Shown: positions 21,939 through 30,371, counted from the stretch's first letter. The stretch: 43,202 nt of DNA from an uncultured bacterium (GCA_905214195.1 CAJMLH010000013.1:1-43202), one strand, 5' to 3'. A program made the numbers and translations. Notes: generated by a model not told the origin, from the sequence alone.

Positions 21939-23237
21939 ATGTTTGCAGATAGAGCGAAGATTACAATCAAATCAGGTAAAGGCGGCAATGGCGCAGTTAC
22001 TTTCAGACGAGAACCTTTCGTTCCCGAGGGCGGTCCCGATGGCGGAGACGGAGGCAGAGGCGGAGATGTTGTCTTTGTAGCCGATAGAAATTTAAGAACG
22101 CTGATGGACTTTAGATATAAGAGAAAATACGAGGCAGAAAACGGTCAGGACGGAATGAAGAAAAAAAGATTCGGCAAGGCAGGCGAAGATCTTATAATCA
22201 AAGTTCCGATGGGAACAATCGTTATAGATGAAGAAACAGGATTGATTATGAAGGATCTTACGGAAAACGGACAAAGTTTTGTTGCTGCCAAAGGAGGTAA
22301 GGGCGGTCGAGGAAATGTTCACTTTAAAAACTCTGTGAGACAAGCTCCTAACTTTGCGGAAGCCGGAGGCGAAGCAAAAGAAAGAAAAGTTATACTTGAA
22401 ATGAAGCTTATTGCAGATGTAGGATTAGTTGGATTTCCCAATGTAGGTAAGTCTTCATTGCTTTCTATGGCAACAAGTGCTCAGCCTAAGATTGCAAATT
22501 ATCATTTTACTACTATAGATCCGAATCTCGGTGTGGTAGATATATTTGATGACAGCTTTGTCATGGCAGATATAGCAGGAATCATAGAAGGTGCAAGCGA
22601 GGGTCTTGGACTTGGTTTCCGTTTTCTTAAGCATATAGAGAGAACCAAGGTATTGATTCATGTTGTAGATGTGTCCGGAAGCGAGGGCAGAGACCCGAAA
22701 GATGACTTTGACAAGATAAACAAGGAACTTGAAGCTTATAGCCCAAAGATACTGAAAAAACCTCAGATTGTAGCGGCTAATAAGATAGATATGATAGATG
22801 AGGATTCTGAGGAATATAAAGAATTCAAATCATATGTAGAGGGCAAAGGGTACAAGGTGTTTCCGATGTCTGCGCCTTTGAATATAGGGGTTAAAGAAGT
22901 GCTTTCAGAAGCGTTATTGGAACTTAGAAGAGTTGAGCAGCTTCCTGAGGAAGAAGAAGACTATACTCGTTATTTTGACTTTGAGGAAGAGGAAAGAGAT
23001 CCTGAGTACAGAAATATTGAAGCATGGTATAATGAAGAAGATGATGTTTATGTACTTGAGGGAAAACAGCTTTCAAAAATTTTCCGTTCAACCAATTTCA
23101 ATGACATGGGTTCCCTCAGATACCTTTATAAATATATTGAAAGTAAAGGTGCTATAGAGCAGCTCAAGGAGCTTGGCCTTGAGGAAGGCGATTTAATAAG
23201 GATAGAAGATTACGACATGGAATACTGGGACGAATAA
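21939..23237 (+). CDS. obgE: GTPase ObgE/CgtA
   Basis: Obg is an essential GTPase that joins late 50S assembly and links GTP level to growth and sporulation. It has 432 residues. The glycine-rich Obg fold (1-158) has GGKGGRGN repeats. The G domain begins with GFPNVGKSS (165-173), then the switch region and AANKID. A C-terminal OCT domain (about 350-432) follows. AGAAGGGAGGCAG precedes the ATG. It follows rpmA as in most bacteria; spo0B, which lies in this cluster in Bacillus, is absent. Confidence 0.97.
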   Translation: MFADRAKITIKSGKGGNGAVTFRREPFVPEGGPDGGDGGRGGDVVFVADRNLRTLMDFRYKRKYEAENGQDGMKKKRFGKAGEDLIIKVPMGTIVIDEETGLIMKDLTENGQSFVAAKGGKGGRGNVHFKNSVRQAPNFAEAGGEAKERKVILEMKLIADVGLVGFPNVGKSSLLSMATSAQPKIANYHFTTIDPNLGVVDIFDDSFVMADIAGIIEGASEGLGLGFRFLKHIERTKVLIHVVDVSGSEGRDPKDDFDKINKELEAYSPKILKKPQIVAANKIDMIDEDSEEYKEFKSYVEGKGYKVFPMSAPLNIGVKEVLSEALLELRRVEQLPEEEEDYTRYFDFEEEERDPEYRNIEAWYNEEDDVYVLEGKQLSKIFRSTNFNDMGSLRYLYKYIESKGAIEQLKELGLEEGDLIRIEDYDMEYWDE

Positions 23238-23249
23238 TTAAAAAATTAC

Positions 23250-23276
23250 AAAAGGCAGGCAAAACCTGCCTTTTTT
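23250..23276 (+). terminator. Intrinsic terminator after obgE
   Basis: AAAAGGCAGG (23250-23259) pairs with CCTGCCTTTT (23265-23274), loop CAAAA, with T-run to 23276. Confidence 0.9.
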
Positions 23277-23291
23277 ATAAGTTTTGTGAGG

Positions 23292-23320
23292 GTATCTTTT
23301 ATGAAACCTCTTCATAAAAT
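23292..23320 (+). promoter_or_regulatory. Possible sigma-E-type promoter of the SpoIVFA-like gene
   Basis: GTATCTT (23292-23298) and CATAAAAT (23313-23320), 14 bp apart, fit the sigma-E layout. The same bases form the inverted repeat TTTTATGAA (23297-23305)/TTCATAAAA (23311-23319). Confidence 0.35.
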
Positions 23321-23340
23321 GTACAGATGAGGAGGGTATT

Positions 23341-23844
23341 ATGAGGAGATATCAAGACAAACTTTTAATTCAGACGGTGGTATGCCTTGCCATATTTGCT
23401 TTAATAAGAATGAGCAGTGTGATAGGCGGAGAAAAGATAAACGAGATAAAAAACAGCATAAGAGACTATGCAGAGACTAATTATTCTATAGAAGATATAC
23501 GCAACATTGGAGATGAATTGGCACAGAAAGCAGTAAATGCACCGGAGACTTTGGTATCAGTCATAACTCAGGCCAATGAAGCAGGAGAATTCGCCGCTCC
23601 CATAAATGAAAAGGACAGAGATGATATAAAAACAGTTCATGCTGTAGGAAACGGCAATATAATTTATGCCGGAATAGATAAAAATCTCGGAATGTGTGTA
23701 AGAGTGCAGCATGAGGATAAAGTATCGGTTTACGGAAATTTGTATACTTTAACGACAATAACTGGAGAACAGGTTAAAAAAGGAGACATTATCGGAACTT
23801 TTGACAGTAAAGCAGGTAAAGAATTTTATTATCAACTGGAATAA
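23341..23844 (+). CDS. SpoIVFA-like membrane protein with degenerate LytM/M23 domain
   Basis: A 167-residue protein with one membrane segment (about 8-24), an extracytoplasmic helical stretch and a C-terminal LytM/M23-type beta domain (about 98-167). That domain keeps GNGNIIYAG, GMCVRVQHEDKVSVYGN and VKKGDIIG but lacks the metal-binding Hxn-D and HxH residues, so it is probably non-catalytic. In Bacillus SpoIVFA, next to rplU-obg, has this architecture and holds the SpoIVFB protease inactive. No spoIVFB follows here. It might instead be a SpoIIQ-type protein. GAGGAGGG precedes the ATG. Confidence 0.65.
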   Translation: MRRYQDKLLIQTVVCLAIFALIRMSSVIGGEKINEIKNSIRDYAETNYSIEDIRNIGDELAQKAVNAPETLVSVITQANEAGEFAAPINEKDRDDIKTVHAVGNGNIIYAGIDKNLGMCVRVQHEDKVSVYGNLYTLTTITGEQVKKGDIIGTFDSKAGKEFYYQLE

Positions 23845-23898
23845 TATGTGGTACAATAAGCATGATGACTGTAATTTAATGAATGTGAGGTGGCGGAG

Positions 23899-24438
23899 TT
23901 GAGCCGGTACATTTCAAGAAAAGAAATAGAAAAACTGTATAGCCTGTGGCACACACCGGACAGAGTAAAAGCTCATTGCAGCGCCGTTTCGGCAGTAGGT
24001 GTCAAATTGGCAGAAGAACTTAATAAACACGGTTATAGGCTAAATACGGAGCTTATACGCAGTGCCGGACTTGTGCATGATGTGGCAAGAACAAAGGAGC
24101 GTCACGATCTTGTCGGATATGATATTTTGGAAAAGATGGGATATCATGATGAAGCAAATATCGTAAAAGTCCATATGAGATATCCGGCATTTAACACTGT
24201 GGACAAGCTGAATGAATGCGATATGGTATGTCTTGCAGACAGGCTTGTTAAAGAAAACAAATATGTAGGACTTGATGAAAGAATAGATTATATCATAGAA
24301 AAAGCCAAAGATTCTCCGGAGGCTGTGAAACATATACTTGAAGATAAGAAAAAAATAAGAAAATTGATAGATGAAATAGAAGCTGTAATCGGAACTACTT
24401 TAGATGAGATTTTTGAAGGAGGAAATGATGGAGTTTGA
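23899..24438 (+). CDS. HD-domain phosphohydrolase family protein
   Basis: A 179-residue HD-superfamily protein with metal ligands His26, the His60-Asp61 pair in GLVHDVAR and Asp114 in CLADRLV. The substrate is unknown; such proteins hydrolyse nucleotides or other phosphoesters. I prefer the TTG at 23899, five bases after AGGTGG; an in-frame GTG at 23890 lies inside that ribosome site. Its end overlaps the next gene by 11 bases, so it is coupled to the radical-SAM pair. Confidence 0.82.
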   Translation: MSRYISRKEIEKLYSLWHTPDRVKAHCSAVSAVGVKLAEELNKHGYRLNTELIRSAGLVHDVARTKERHDLVGYDILEKMGYHDEANIVKVHMRYPAFNTVDKLNECDMVCLADRLVKENKYVGLDERIDYIIEKAKDSPEAVKHILEDKKKIRKLIDEIEAVIGTTLDEIFEGGNDGV

Positions 24439-26269
24439 AAAAAGACTCGGTGAAATATTAAAACGAGTTGAAAAACCGGGAAGATATATCGGAGGTGAAG
24501 TAAATTCCGTTAAAAAGGAATCTGAAGAAAAACTGGCATTTGCCTTTCCGGATTTATATGAGATAGGTATGTCATATTTGGGCATGCAAATATTGTACAA
24601 TGTAGTAAACAAGACGGATAATTTAAGCTGCGAGAGAGTTTTTGCTCCGGCGCCCGATATGGAAAAGCTAATGCGAGATGAAAGACTGCCGCTGTTTACG
24701 CTGGAGAATAAGACTCCGCTTAAGGAAATGGATATGGTGGGATTCACATTGCAGTACGAAATGTCTTTTTCCACTATCTTAAATATGTTAGAGCTTTCTG
24801 ATATACCCCTTTATTCTTCTGAAAGAGGAGAAACATGCCCTATAATTGCAGCCGGTGGTCCATGTGCTTTTAATCCTGAACCTCTTGCAGATTTTATAGA
24901 CATATTTCTTATAGGAGATGGAGAGGAACTTTTACCTGATATTATGAAACTTCATCTAAAGTGTCGCAAAGAAGGACTCACAAGAGATGAATTTTTAGAA
25001 AAGGCAAGCAATGTTAAGGGTGTGTATGTCCCTAAGTTCTATCAGCCGATATATAATGACGATGGGACCGTAAAAGAGTTATGCAAACTTAATGAAGCCG
25101 CACCTGATAAGGTATTAAGATTCATTCTGCCTGAGACAGAGACTGCGGAATTTCCGACAAAACCTGTAATTCCTATGGTTGAGGCCGTTCATGACAGGTC
25201 TGTGGTCGAGACTTTCAGAGGATGCACAAGAGGATGCCGTTTTTGTCAGGCAGGAATGATTTACAGACCTGTAAGAGAAAGAAGCAAAGAGACCATACTT
25301 AAGATAGCAAAAGAACAGATAGAGTCTACCGGAAATGACGAGCTTTCATTGCTTTCACTATCTACAAGTGATTATTCTGATTTTGAAAATTTGACTCTTG
25401 AGTTAATGGAGTATTGCAAGAAGAATAATGTGTCGCTTTCTTTACCGTCTCTTAGAATAGATAAATTTGCTTTTGAGGTTCTTGGAAAAATTCAGGAATA
25501 TAAGAAATCAGGGCTTACATATGCTCCTGAGGCAGGGAGTCAAAGACTTAGAGATGTAATAAATAAAGGCGTTACAGCAGAAGATATTTATACTTCGGTT
25601 GAACAGGCAATATCTTTAGGATGGCGTCATATAAAGCTGTATTTTATGATAGGACTTCCAACAGAAACATGGGAAGACCTTGACGGAATAGCAGAAATAG
25701 CTTCAAATATAATTGAAATAAACAAAAAATACAACGGACCGAAGGGCGGTCGTTTTCGTCTGACAGTCAGCGTTTCAAATTTCGTTCCAAAGGCAGACAC
25801 TCCTTTTCAGTGGGAAAGGCAGAATACTCCGGAAGAATTTATGGAAAAACACATGTACCTTGAAAAAAAATTAAAAATAAAAGGCGTTACTTTTAACTAT
25901 CATGACAGCTTTACAAGTGTTTGTGAAGCAGTTTTGGCAAGGGGAGACCGCCGTGTGGGACAAGCTATAGCAGAGGCTCACAAACTTGGATGCCGTCTCG
26001 ACGGATGGACAGAACATTTTTATCCCGATAGATGGAAAAAGGCATTTGAGTTGAGTGGAATTACCCCTGAATTTTATGCATTCAGAGAACGCAGTGAGGC
26101 GGAAATTCTTCCATGGGATCATATTGACTGCGGAATAAACAAAAAATTCTTTGCATTGGAAAGAAAAAGAGCATACAAAGAGGAAATCACACCTGATTGT
26201 CGTTACGGATGCCGTGGATGCGGCATAAATCAAAAGGTGGAATGTAAATTGGAGGGAATTTATGGCTGA
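24428..26269 (+). CDS. B12-binding-like radical SAM protein (TIGR03960 family)
   Basis: A 613-residue protein combining an N-terminal region related to cobalamin-binding domains with a radical-SAM core. The cluster cysteines are CTRGCRFC (Cys266, 270, 273). A C-terminal CRYGCRGCG motif is typical of the family. The role is not established; proteins of this type are nearly always paired with a DUF2344 protein next to rplU/rng. The RNase G/E gene (rng) usual in this cluster is missing. I take the ATG at 24428, five bases after AAGGAGG. Confidence 0.9.
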   Translation: MEFEKRLGEILKRVEKPGRYIGGEVNSVKKESEEKLAFAFPDLYEIGMSYLGMQILYNVVNKTDNLSCERVFAPAPDMEKLMRDERLPLFTLENKTPLKEMDMVGFTLQYEMSFSTILNMLELSDIPLYSSERGETCPIIAAGGPCAFNPEPLADFIDIFLIGDGEELLPDIMKLHLKCRKEGLTRDEFLEKASNVKGVYVPKFYQPIYNDDGTVKELCKLNEAAPDKVLRFILPETETAEFPTKPVIPMVEAVHDRSVVETFRGCTRGCRFCQAGMIYRPVRERSKETILKIAKEQIESTGNDELSLLSLSTSDYSDFENLTLELMEYCKKNNVSLSLPSLRIDKFAFEVLGKIQEYKKSGLTYAPEAGSQRLRDVINKGVTAEDIYTSVEQAISLGWRHIKLYFMIGLPTETWEDLDGIAEIASNIIEINKKYNGPKGGRFRLTVSVSNFVPKADTPFQWERQNTPEEFMEKHMYLEKKLKIKGVTFNYHDSFTSVCEAVLARGDRRVGQAIAEAHKLGCRLDGWTEHFYPDRWKKAFELSGITPEFYAFRERSEAEILPWDHIDCGINKKFFALERKRAYKEEITPDCRYGCRGCGINQKVECKLEGIYG

Positions 26270-26942
26270 AAGATATGTACTTAAGTTTAGTAAAGGAGGC
26301 TATGCAAAATATACCTCCCATCTTGATCTTCTGAGATTTTTTAAGCGAGCTTTCAGAAAGACAGGTATTGATTTAAGGTATTCCCAAGGCTTCAATCCCC
26401 ATCCAAAGCTTGGATTTGCTCAGCCTTTGTCGCTGGGTTATTCAGGTGCAGAGGAACTTCTTGAATTTGAGACGAACATATATAATGAGCCTGAAGATAT
26501 AATGGAGCTTTTAAAGCCGGAAATGCCGGAGGGACTTGAAATCAAGTGGTGCGGTCATTTTGATTCAAAGATAAAATCTTTAGCGGGAGAGGCTGAAAGT
26601 GCCGATTACAGAGTGACAATTCCTTTTAAGATATCGCAGGAGGAACTTGAAAGAATCATAGACTCATATATGGCTCAGGATAAAATAACAGCTATGAAGC
26701 GCCGCAAAAAAGATAAGAAAATGGTTGAGACAGACATCAAAAAACAGATAAGACATATTGAGGGTTTTTCTGCTGATGGAGTTACAGTTCTTGATATGAC
26801 CTTAGATTGCGGAAGTATATCCAATTGCAGTCCGGAACTTGTTATATCATCGTTTTGTCGATTTGCTGAATTGGATATACCAAGGTACTCAATGGATGTA
26901 GAGCGAAAAAAGATAAAATTTTACAATAATTTACAAATTTAG
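26262..26942 (+). CDS. Radical-SAM-linked protein, DUF2344 (TIGR03936)
   Basis: A 226-residue protein beginning with the family block YVLKFSKGGYAKYTSHLDLLRFFKRAFRKTG. RYSQGFNPHPKLGFAQPLSLGYSG follows, also characteristic. It is almost invariably encoded next to, or fused with, the TIGR03960 radical-SAM protein, and it overlaps that gene by eight bases here, so the two probably form a functional pair. Its biochemical role is unknown. GGAGGGAATT precedes the ATG. Confidence 0.92.
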   Translation: MAERYVLKFSKGGYAKYTSHLDLLRFFKRAFRKTGIDLRYSQGFNPHPKLGFAQPLSLGYSGAEELLEFETNIYNEPEDIMELLKPEMPEGLEIKWCGHFDSKIKSLAGEAESADYRVTIPFKISQEELERIIDSYMAQDKITAMKRRKKDKKMVETDIKKQIRHIEGFSADGVTVLDMTLDCGSISNCSPELVISSFCRFAELDIPRYSMDVERKKIKFYNNLQI

Positions 26943-26944
26943 CC

Positions 26945-26979
26945 TTGACACGACCAGAATATTACAGTAAAATTCTGGT
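26945..26979 (+). promoter_or_regulatory. comEA promoter with embedded inverted repeat
   Basis: TTGACA (26945-26950) and TAAAAT (26968-26973) are 17 bp apart. ACCAGAAT (26953-26960) and its complement ATTCTGGT (26972-26979) flank 11 bases and cover the spacer and -10, as a repressor operator would. Confidence 0.65.
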
Positions 26980-26996
26980 AAAGGGGTCAGGGGGAA

Positions 26997-27662
26997 ATGA
27001 ATAAACTAAAGAATATCAAAAGCTTAGAAGAGTTGAAAGAAATTATACTTTCAAACAAAGAATTTATAAAGAAAGCAGCCCTGCCTTTAACGGTGGTGGC
27101 TGCTCTTTTGTTTTTATGGATAACAGGAGGAGATGGTAAAGAAGAGATATCAGTTAAAGAATCTCAAGAGCAGTCGGTCAAACACGAAGAATTGAAAGGA
27201 GAAGATGAGTTTGATTCGGAAGAAATAGACGAAACGGAGGACATATATGTAGACATAAGCGGATGTGTAAAAGAACCGGGTGTATATAAGGTTGCAGCCG
27301 GGACAAGAATCTTCCAGGTAATTGAAAGAGCAGGAGGACTTACGGAAGGAGCTGATATAGAGTCGGTAAACAGGGCTGAGGAAGTTACAGACGGACAAAA
27401 AATAATAATAAACCTCGTGGGCGAGCAGAAGCCGGAAGCGATTGGAAACACTTACTCTGAAGAAGATTCTGATAAGGTAAACATAAATACTGCCGATTCA
27501 TCGAGACTTCAGGCAATACCGGGAGTAGGACCGGCCACTGCACAAAAAATAATAGAATACAGAGAGCAGAACGGAAAGTTTAAATCAGTGGAAGACATTA
27601 AAAATGTCAGTGGTATAGGTGATAAAACCTTTGAAAATATGCGTCCTTATATAACTGTATAA
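26997..27662 (+). CDS. comEA: ComEA family DNA-binding protein
   Basis: ComEA is the membrane-anchored receptor for double-stranded DNA in natural transformation. The 221-residue protein has a cytoplasmic N-terminus, a membrane segment (about 45-62), an acidic linker, an SLBB domain (about 83-142, IYVDISGCVKEPGVYKV), and a C-terminal double helix-hairpin-helix domain (about 160-221, NINTADSSRLQAIPGVGPATAQKIIEY split). No comEC/comEB is beside it, so competence cannot be concluded from this window. GGGGGAAA precedes the ATG. Confidence 0.93.
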   Translation: MNKLKNIKSLEELKEIILSNKEFIKKAALPLTVVAALLFLWITGGDGKEEISVKESQEQSVKHEELKGEDEFDSEEIDETEDIYVDISGCVKEPGVYKVAAGTRIFQVIERAGGLTEGADIESVNRAEEVTDGQKIIINLVGEQKPEAIGNTYSEEDSDKVNINTADSSRLQAIPGVGPATAQKIIEYREQNGKFKSVEDIKNVSGIGDKTFENMRPYITV

Positions 27663-27703
27663 TTTTTTCCAATCATGTAAACAATAGTCTATGAGGTGAT
27701 TAT

Positions 27704-28171
27704 ATGTTTACTAAACAAAAGAAAAATTACAAAATTTTCGTATACACTGCGCTTGTATTAACAGTATGTCTTTTGATAACAGCTATTTTATGGCCAAAAG
27801 AAGAGAAGTCTGCTGATAACCTGGCGAATGCACAGACTGAAATTCAGCCGCAAGAAGATGAAACGGGCGGCAAATCAGATGTTGACCGTAATAAAGAACA
27901 AAATGACGGTTATTCGGAAAATCAAGACGAGACGAAAGAAAATCAAAAGCATGACATCAGCAGTGAAGTTGAATCATATTATATAGTTAGAAAGGACGGC
28001 AGCCGGATTTCAGTATATTTCTTAAATGAAGACGGAAACGAAGTTAAATTGGAAACCACAGATATTGTCTATGAACTTCTTACTCCGGAAGATCAAAAGG
28101 CATTTGCAGAGGGCATCAAGATAGATACTCAGGAAAATCTGGCTGCCCTTTTGCAGGATTTTGAAAGTTAG
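27704..28171 (+). CDS. BofC-like membrane-anchored protein
   Basis: A 155-residue protein with one N-terminal membrane segment (about 12-30), a charged, low-complexity linker (32-90), and a compact C-terminal domain (about 92-155). That domain has YYIVRKDGSRISVYF, then LTPEDQKAFAEGIKI and LAALLQDFES. It resembles the BofC C-terminal domain. In B. subtilis BofC acts in the space between forespore membranes and inhibits SpoIVB, and here the next gene, 11 bases on, is spoIVB. The assignment is by pattern and context. GAGGTGATT precedes the ATG. Confidence 0.62.
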   Translation: MFTKQKKNYKIFVYTALVLTVCLLITAILWPKEEKSADNLANAQTEIQPQEDETGGKSDVDRNKEQNDGYSENQDETKENQKHDISSEVESYYIVRKDGSRISVYFLNEDGNEVKLETTDIVYELLTPEDQKAFAEGIKIDTQENLAALLQDFES

Positions 28172-28182
28172 AGGATTGATGA

Positions 28183-29247
28183 ATGAAGAAAGTCTTTAAA
28201 CGAGTTTTCGTGCTGTTTTGCTTCGTTATAAGTTTTATAGCCGTATCGGGGATAATTTCAAGTTATTTTGGTGAATCACAAGAAGCTGCAAAGGTTGTAA
28301 GCGAGAAAGTACTCATTCCCGGAGGACAATCAATTGGTATAAGAATGGATGTTAAGGGCGTACTTGTAGTTGGACTGGAGGAGATAGAAACAGAAAACAG
28401 TGTAATTAGTCCGGGATACGATGCAGGTATACAGATAGGAGATATAATAGTATCTTTGGACGGACATGATGTATATTATGCCGATGAAGTCACTGAAATA
28501 GTTGAAAATGCCGATAAGCCTATAAAGATTAGAGTTTCAAGAAAAGATGAGATGTACGATTATATTGTCAAACCTGTTATTGAATATGGTACCGGACGGA
28601 AAAAAATAGGTGTTTGGGTAAAAGAAAAAATAGCGGGGATAGGAACATTATCTTTTTATGATCCTGATAACAATGTGTTTGCGGCACTGGGGCATGGCAT
28701 ATATGAAAGTAAAACAGGAACTCTCGTTGAAGCAGGTGACGGAAAGCTTCTTAAAACAGAGGTGAAATCTATAAAGGAAGGTGAGGCAGGTGTTCCGGGT
28801 GAAATAAGAGGCATATTTTATGAATATGAGTTGCCTCTTGGAAACATAAAGAAAAATTGTGAATATGGAATATATTCCAAAGGTATAAATGTTGATAAGA
28901 CCAAGCTGAAAAATCCTATGGTAATGGCAAGTCAGGAGCAAGTAGAAGAGGGTCATGCATACATTTTGACCACAATAAATGGTAATAATGTAGAAAAATT
29001 CGACATAAATATAAATAAAGTCAATCGACAAAAAGAAGCAGGAAGTAAAGGTCTTGAAATAGAAGTTGTAGATAAAAGGCTTTTGGCATATTGCGGGGGT
29101 ATAGTGCAGGGCATGAGTGGGAGTCCGATAATACAAAATAACAGAATAATCGGAGCAGTAACCCATGTTTTTGTCAATAATCCTACAAAAGGTTACGGAA
29201 TTTTTGCAGAATGGATGGTAGAAGAAGGTGGTACTTTGACCAATTAA
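28183..29247 (+). CDS. spoIVB: SpoIVB peptidase (S55 family)
   Basis: SpoIVB is a serine protease secreted from the forespore that triggers processing of pro-sigma-K. The 354-residue protein has an N-terminal membrane segment (about 8-27), a PDZ domain (about 50-125, including AGIQIGDIIVSLDG), and an S55 domain with His171 in ALGHGI, Asp297 and Ser312 in IVQGMSGSPII. The Asp-to-Ser spacing of 15 equals that of the B. subtilis enzyme. It keeps the normal partner order spoIVB-spo0A. recN/argR, usually upstream, are replaced here by comEA and the BofC-like gene. Confidence 0.95.
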   Translation: MKKVFKRVFVLFCFVISFIAVSGIISSYFGESQEAAKVVSEKVLIPGGQSIGIRMDVKGVLVVGLEEIETENSVISPGYDAGIQIGDIIVSLDGHDVYYADEVTEIVENADKPIKIRVSRKDEMYDYIVKPVIEYGTGRKKIGVWVKEKIAGIGTLSFYDPDNNVFAALGHGIYESKTGTLVEAGDGKLLKTEVKSIKEGEAGVPGEIRGIFYEYELPLGNIKKNCEYGIYSKGINVDKTKLKNPMVMASQEQVEEGHAYILTTINGNNVEKFDININKVNRQKEAGSKGLEIEVVDKRLLAYCGGIVQGMSGSPIIQNNRIIGAVTHVFVNNPTKGYGIFAEWMVEEGGTLTN

Positions 29248-29266
29248 AGCACAAAATATAGTATGC

Positions 29267-29366
29267 CGTCGAAAAAAGTAACAATTTGAGTTAAAATAAG
29301 TTACCATGATTTGAGAATATATATTAAACTAAAAAAGTCAGGATCAAAATCTGACAAAAAAGAAAG
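29267..29366 (+). promoter_or_regulatory. spo0A upstream region with possible 0A box and sigma-H-like elements
   Basis: CGTCGAA (29267-29273) differs by one base from the Spo0A box TGTCGAA. AGGATCA (29340-29346) with AAAGAAAGA (29359-29367) 12 bp later resembles a sigma-H promoter, as used for spo0A in Bacillus. Both are weak on sequence alone. Confidence 0.27.
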
Positions 29367-29389
29367 ATTTGTGTGTACAGGAGGAAAAA

Positions 29390-30202
29390 ATGAAAAAAAT
29401 TAAAGTGGGGATAGTGGATGATAATCTGGACTTTTGCGAAGTGGTGAGAGACTATCTTAAAAAACAAGATAATATTGATGTACTTTTCACGGCTCACGAC
29501 GGAGTAAAAGCTATGGAGTATCTCAAGGTTGAGAAAAATTGTCCGGATATACTTATACTCGACCTGATTATGCCCCATATGGACGGCTTCGGCGTATTGG
29601 AAAGTCTCAATAATATTGAACTGAAAAAGTACCCGAGAGTTATAGTAGCTTCTGCGGTAGGTCAGGATTCGATGATACAAAAATCGATGGCCTTAGGTGC
29701 TCAGTATTATCTTGTTAAACCGGTAAACTTAAGTTTGTTGGTAAAGAGGATAAACCAACTTGACGAAGCCCTTTACGGAGGTTTGAAAGGAGATGTGGAG
29801 AACTCAAATTTGCGTAAGTCTCTTGTAATGAAAGAATCATTACTTAATAACGATTTGGAAATAGATATAACAAATCTGATTCATGAGGTAGGAGTACCTG
29901 CACATATAAAAGGATATCAGTATCTCAGAGATGCTATTACCCTTTCGGTAAATAATATGGATTATTTAGGTGCAGTTACAAAAGAATTATATCCTGCTGT
30001 GGCAAAGATGAACAATACAACTCCAAGCCGTGTAGAAAGAGCAATAAGACATGCAATAGAAATTGCATGGAACAGAGGCAAACTTGAGACATTAGACTCA
30101 CTATTCGGCTATACTGTAAAGACTGACAAAGGTAAACCGACAAACAGCGAATTTATTGCAATAATTGCAGATAAGCTAAGGCTGGAAAGAAAAGTAGGCT
30201 AA
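29390..30202 (+). CDS. spo0A: Sporulation transcription factor Spo0A
   Basis: Spo0A is the master response regulator of sporulation entry. From the ATG at 29390, five bases after AGGAGG, it has 270 residues. The receiver domain has acidic residues in VDDN, phospho-acceptor Asp58 in LILDLIMPHMDG, and the ASAVGQ and VKP positions. The C-terminal DNA-binding domain has LIHEVGVPAHIKGYQYLRDA and TPSRVERAIRHAIEIAW, both diagnostic. A TTG at 29369 in frame has no ribosome site and is rejected. Confidence 0.98.
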   Translation: MKKIKVGIVDDNLDFCEVVRDYLKKQDNIDVLFTAHDGVKAMEYLKVEKNCPDILILDLIMPHMDGFGVLESLNNIELKKYPRVIVASAVGQDSMIQKSMALGAQYYLVKPVNLSLLVKRINQLDEALYGGLKGDVENSNLRKSLVMKESLLNNDLEIDITNLIHEVGVPAHIKGYQYLRDAITLSVNNMDYLGAVTKELYPAVAKMNNTTPSRVERAIRHAIEIAWNRGKLETLDSLFGYTVKTDKGKPTNSEFIAIIADKLRLERKVG

Positions 30203-30246
30203 AGATTTATTAAAACAAAAGCTGAATTTTAACGGATTTACCGGCG

Positions 30247-30287
30247 AAGCACCTTAATTTTTGAAATTAGGGTGATTCATTATTTTT
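30247..30287 (+). terminator. Hairpin after spo0A, possible terminator
   Basis: CACCTTAATTT (30250-30260) pairs with AAATTAGGGTG (30264-30274) with one G-T pair, and extends outward past a mismatch. A T-run comes only after eight more bases (30283-30287), so termination is plausible but not canonical. Confidence 0.5.
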
Positions 30288-30303
30288 AAGAATCTTTTAT
30301 CAA

Positions 30304-30339
30304 TTGTAAAAGTTCCATGAGCATGGTACAATAACCATG
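30304..30339 (+). promoter_or_regulatory. Promoter of the DUF896 gene with nested dyads
   Basis: TTGTAA (30304-30309) and TACAAT (30327-30332) are 17 bp apart with TGG before the -10. CCATGAGCATGG (30315-30326) is a perfect palindrome in the spacer. CATGGT (30322-30327) pairs with ACCATG (30334-30339) across the -10. The CATGG arms suggest an operator. Confidence 0.65.
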
Positions 30340-30371
30340 TTGAATTTTACATTTTATAGAGGAGATCCATT

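Noticed and set aside
29336..29355. Terminator between spoIVB and spo0A
   Set aside because: GTCAG/CTGAC gives only a 5-bp stem with an A-rich flank; too weak to call.
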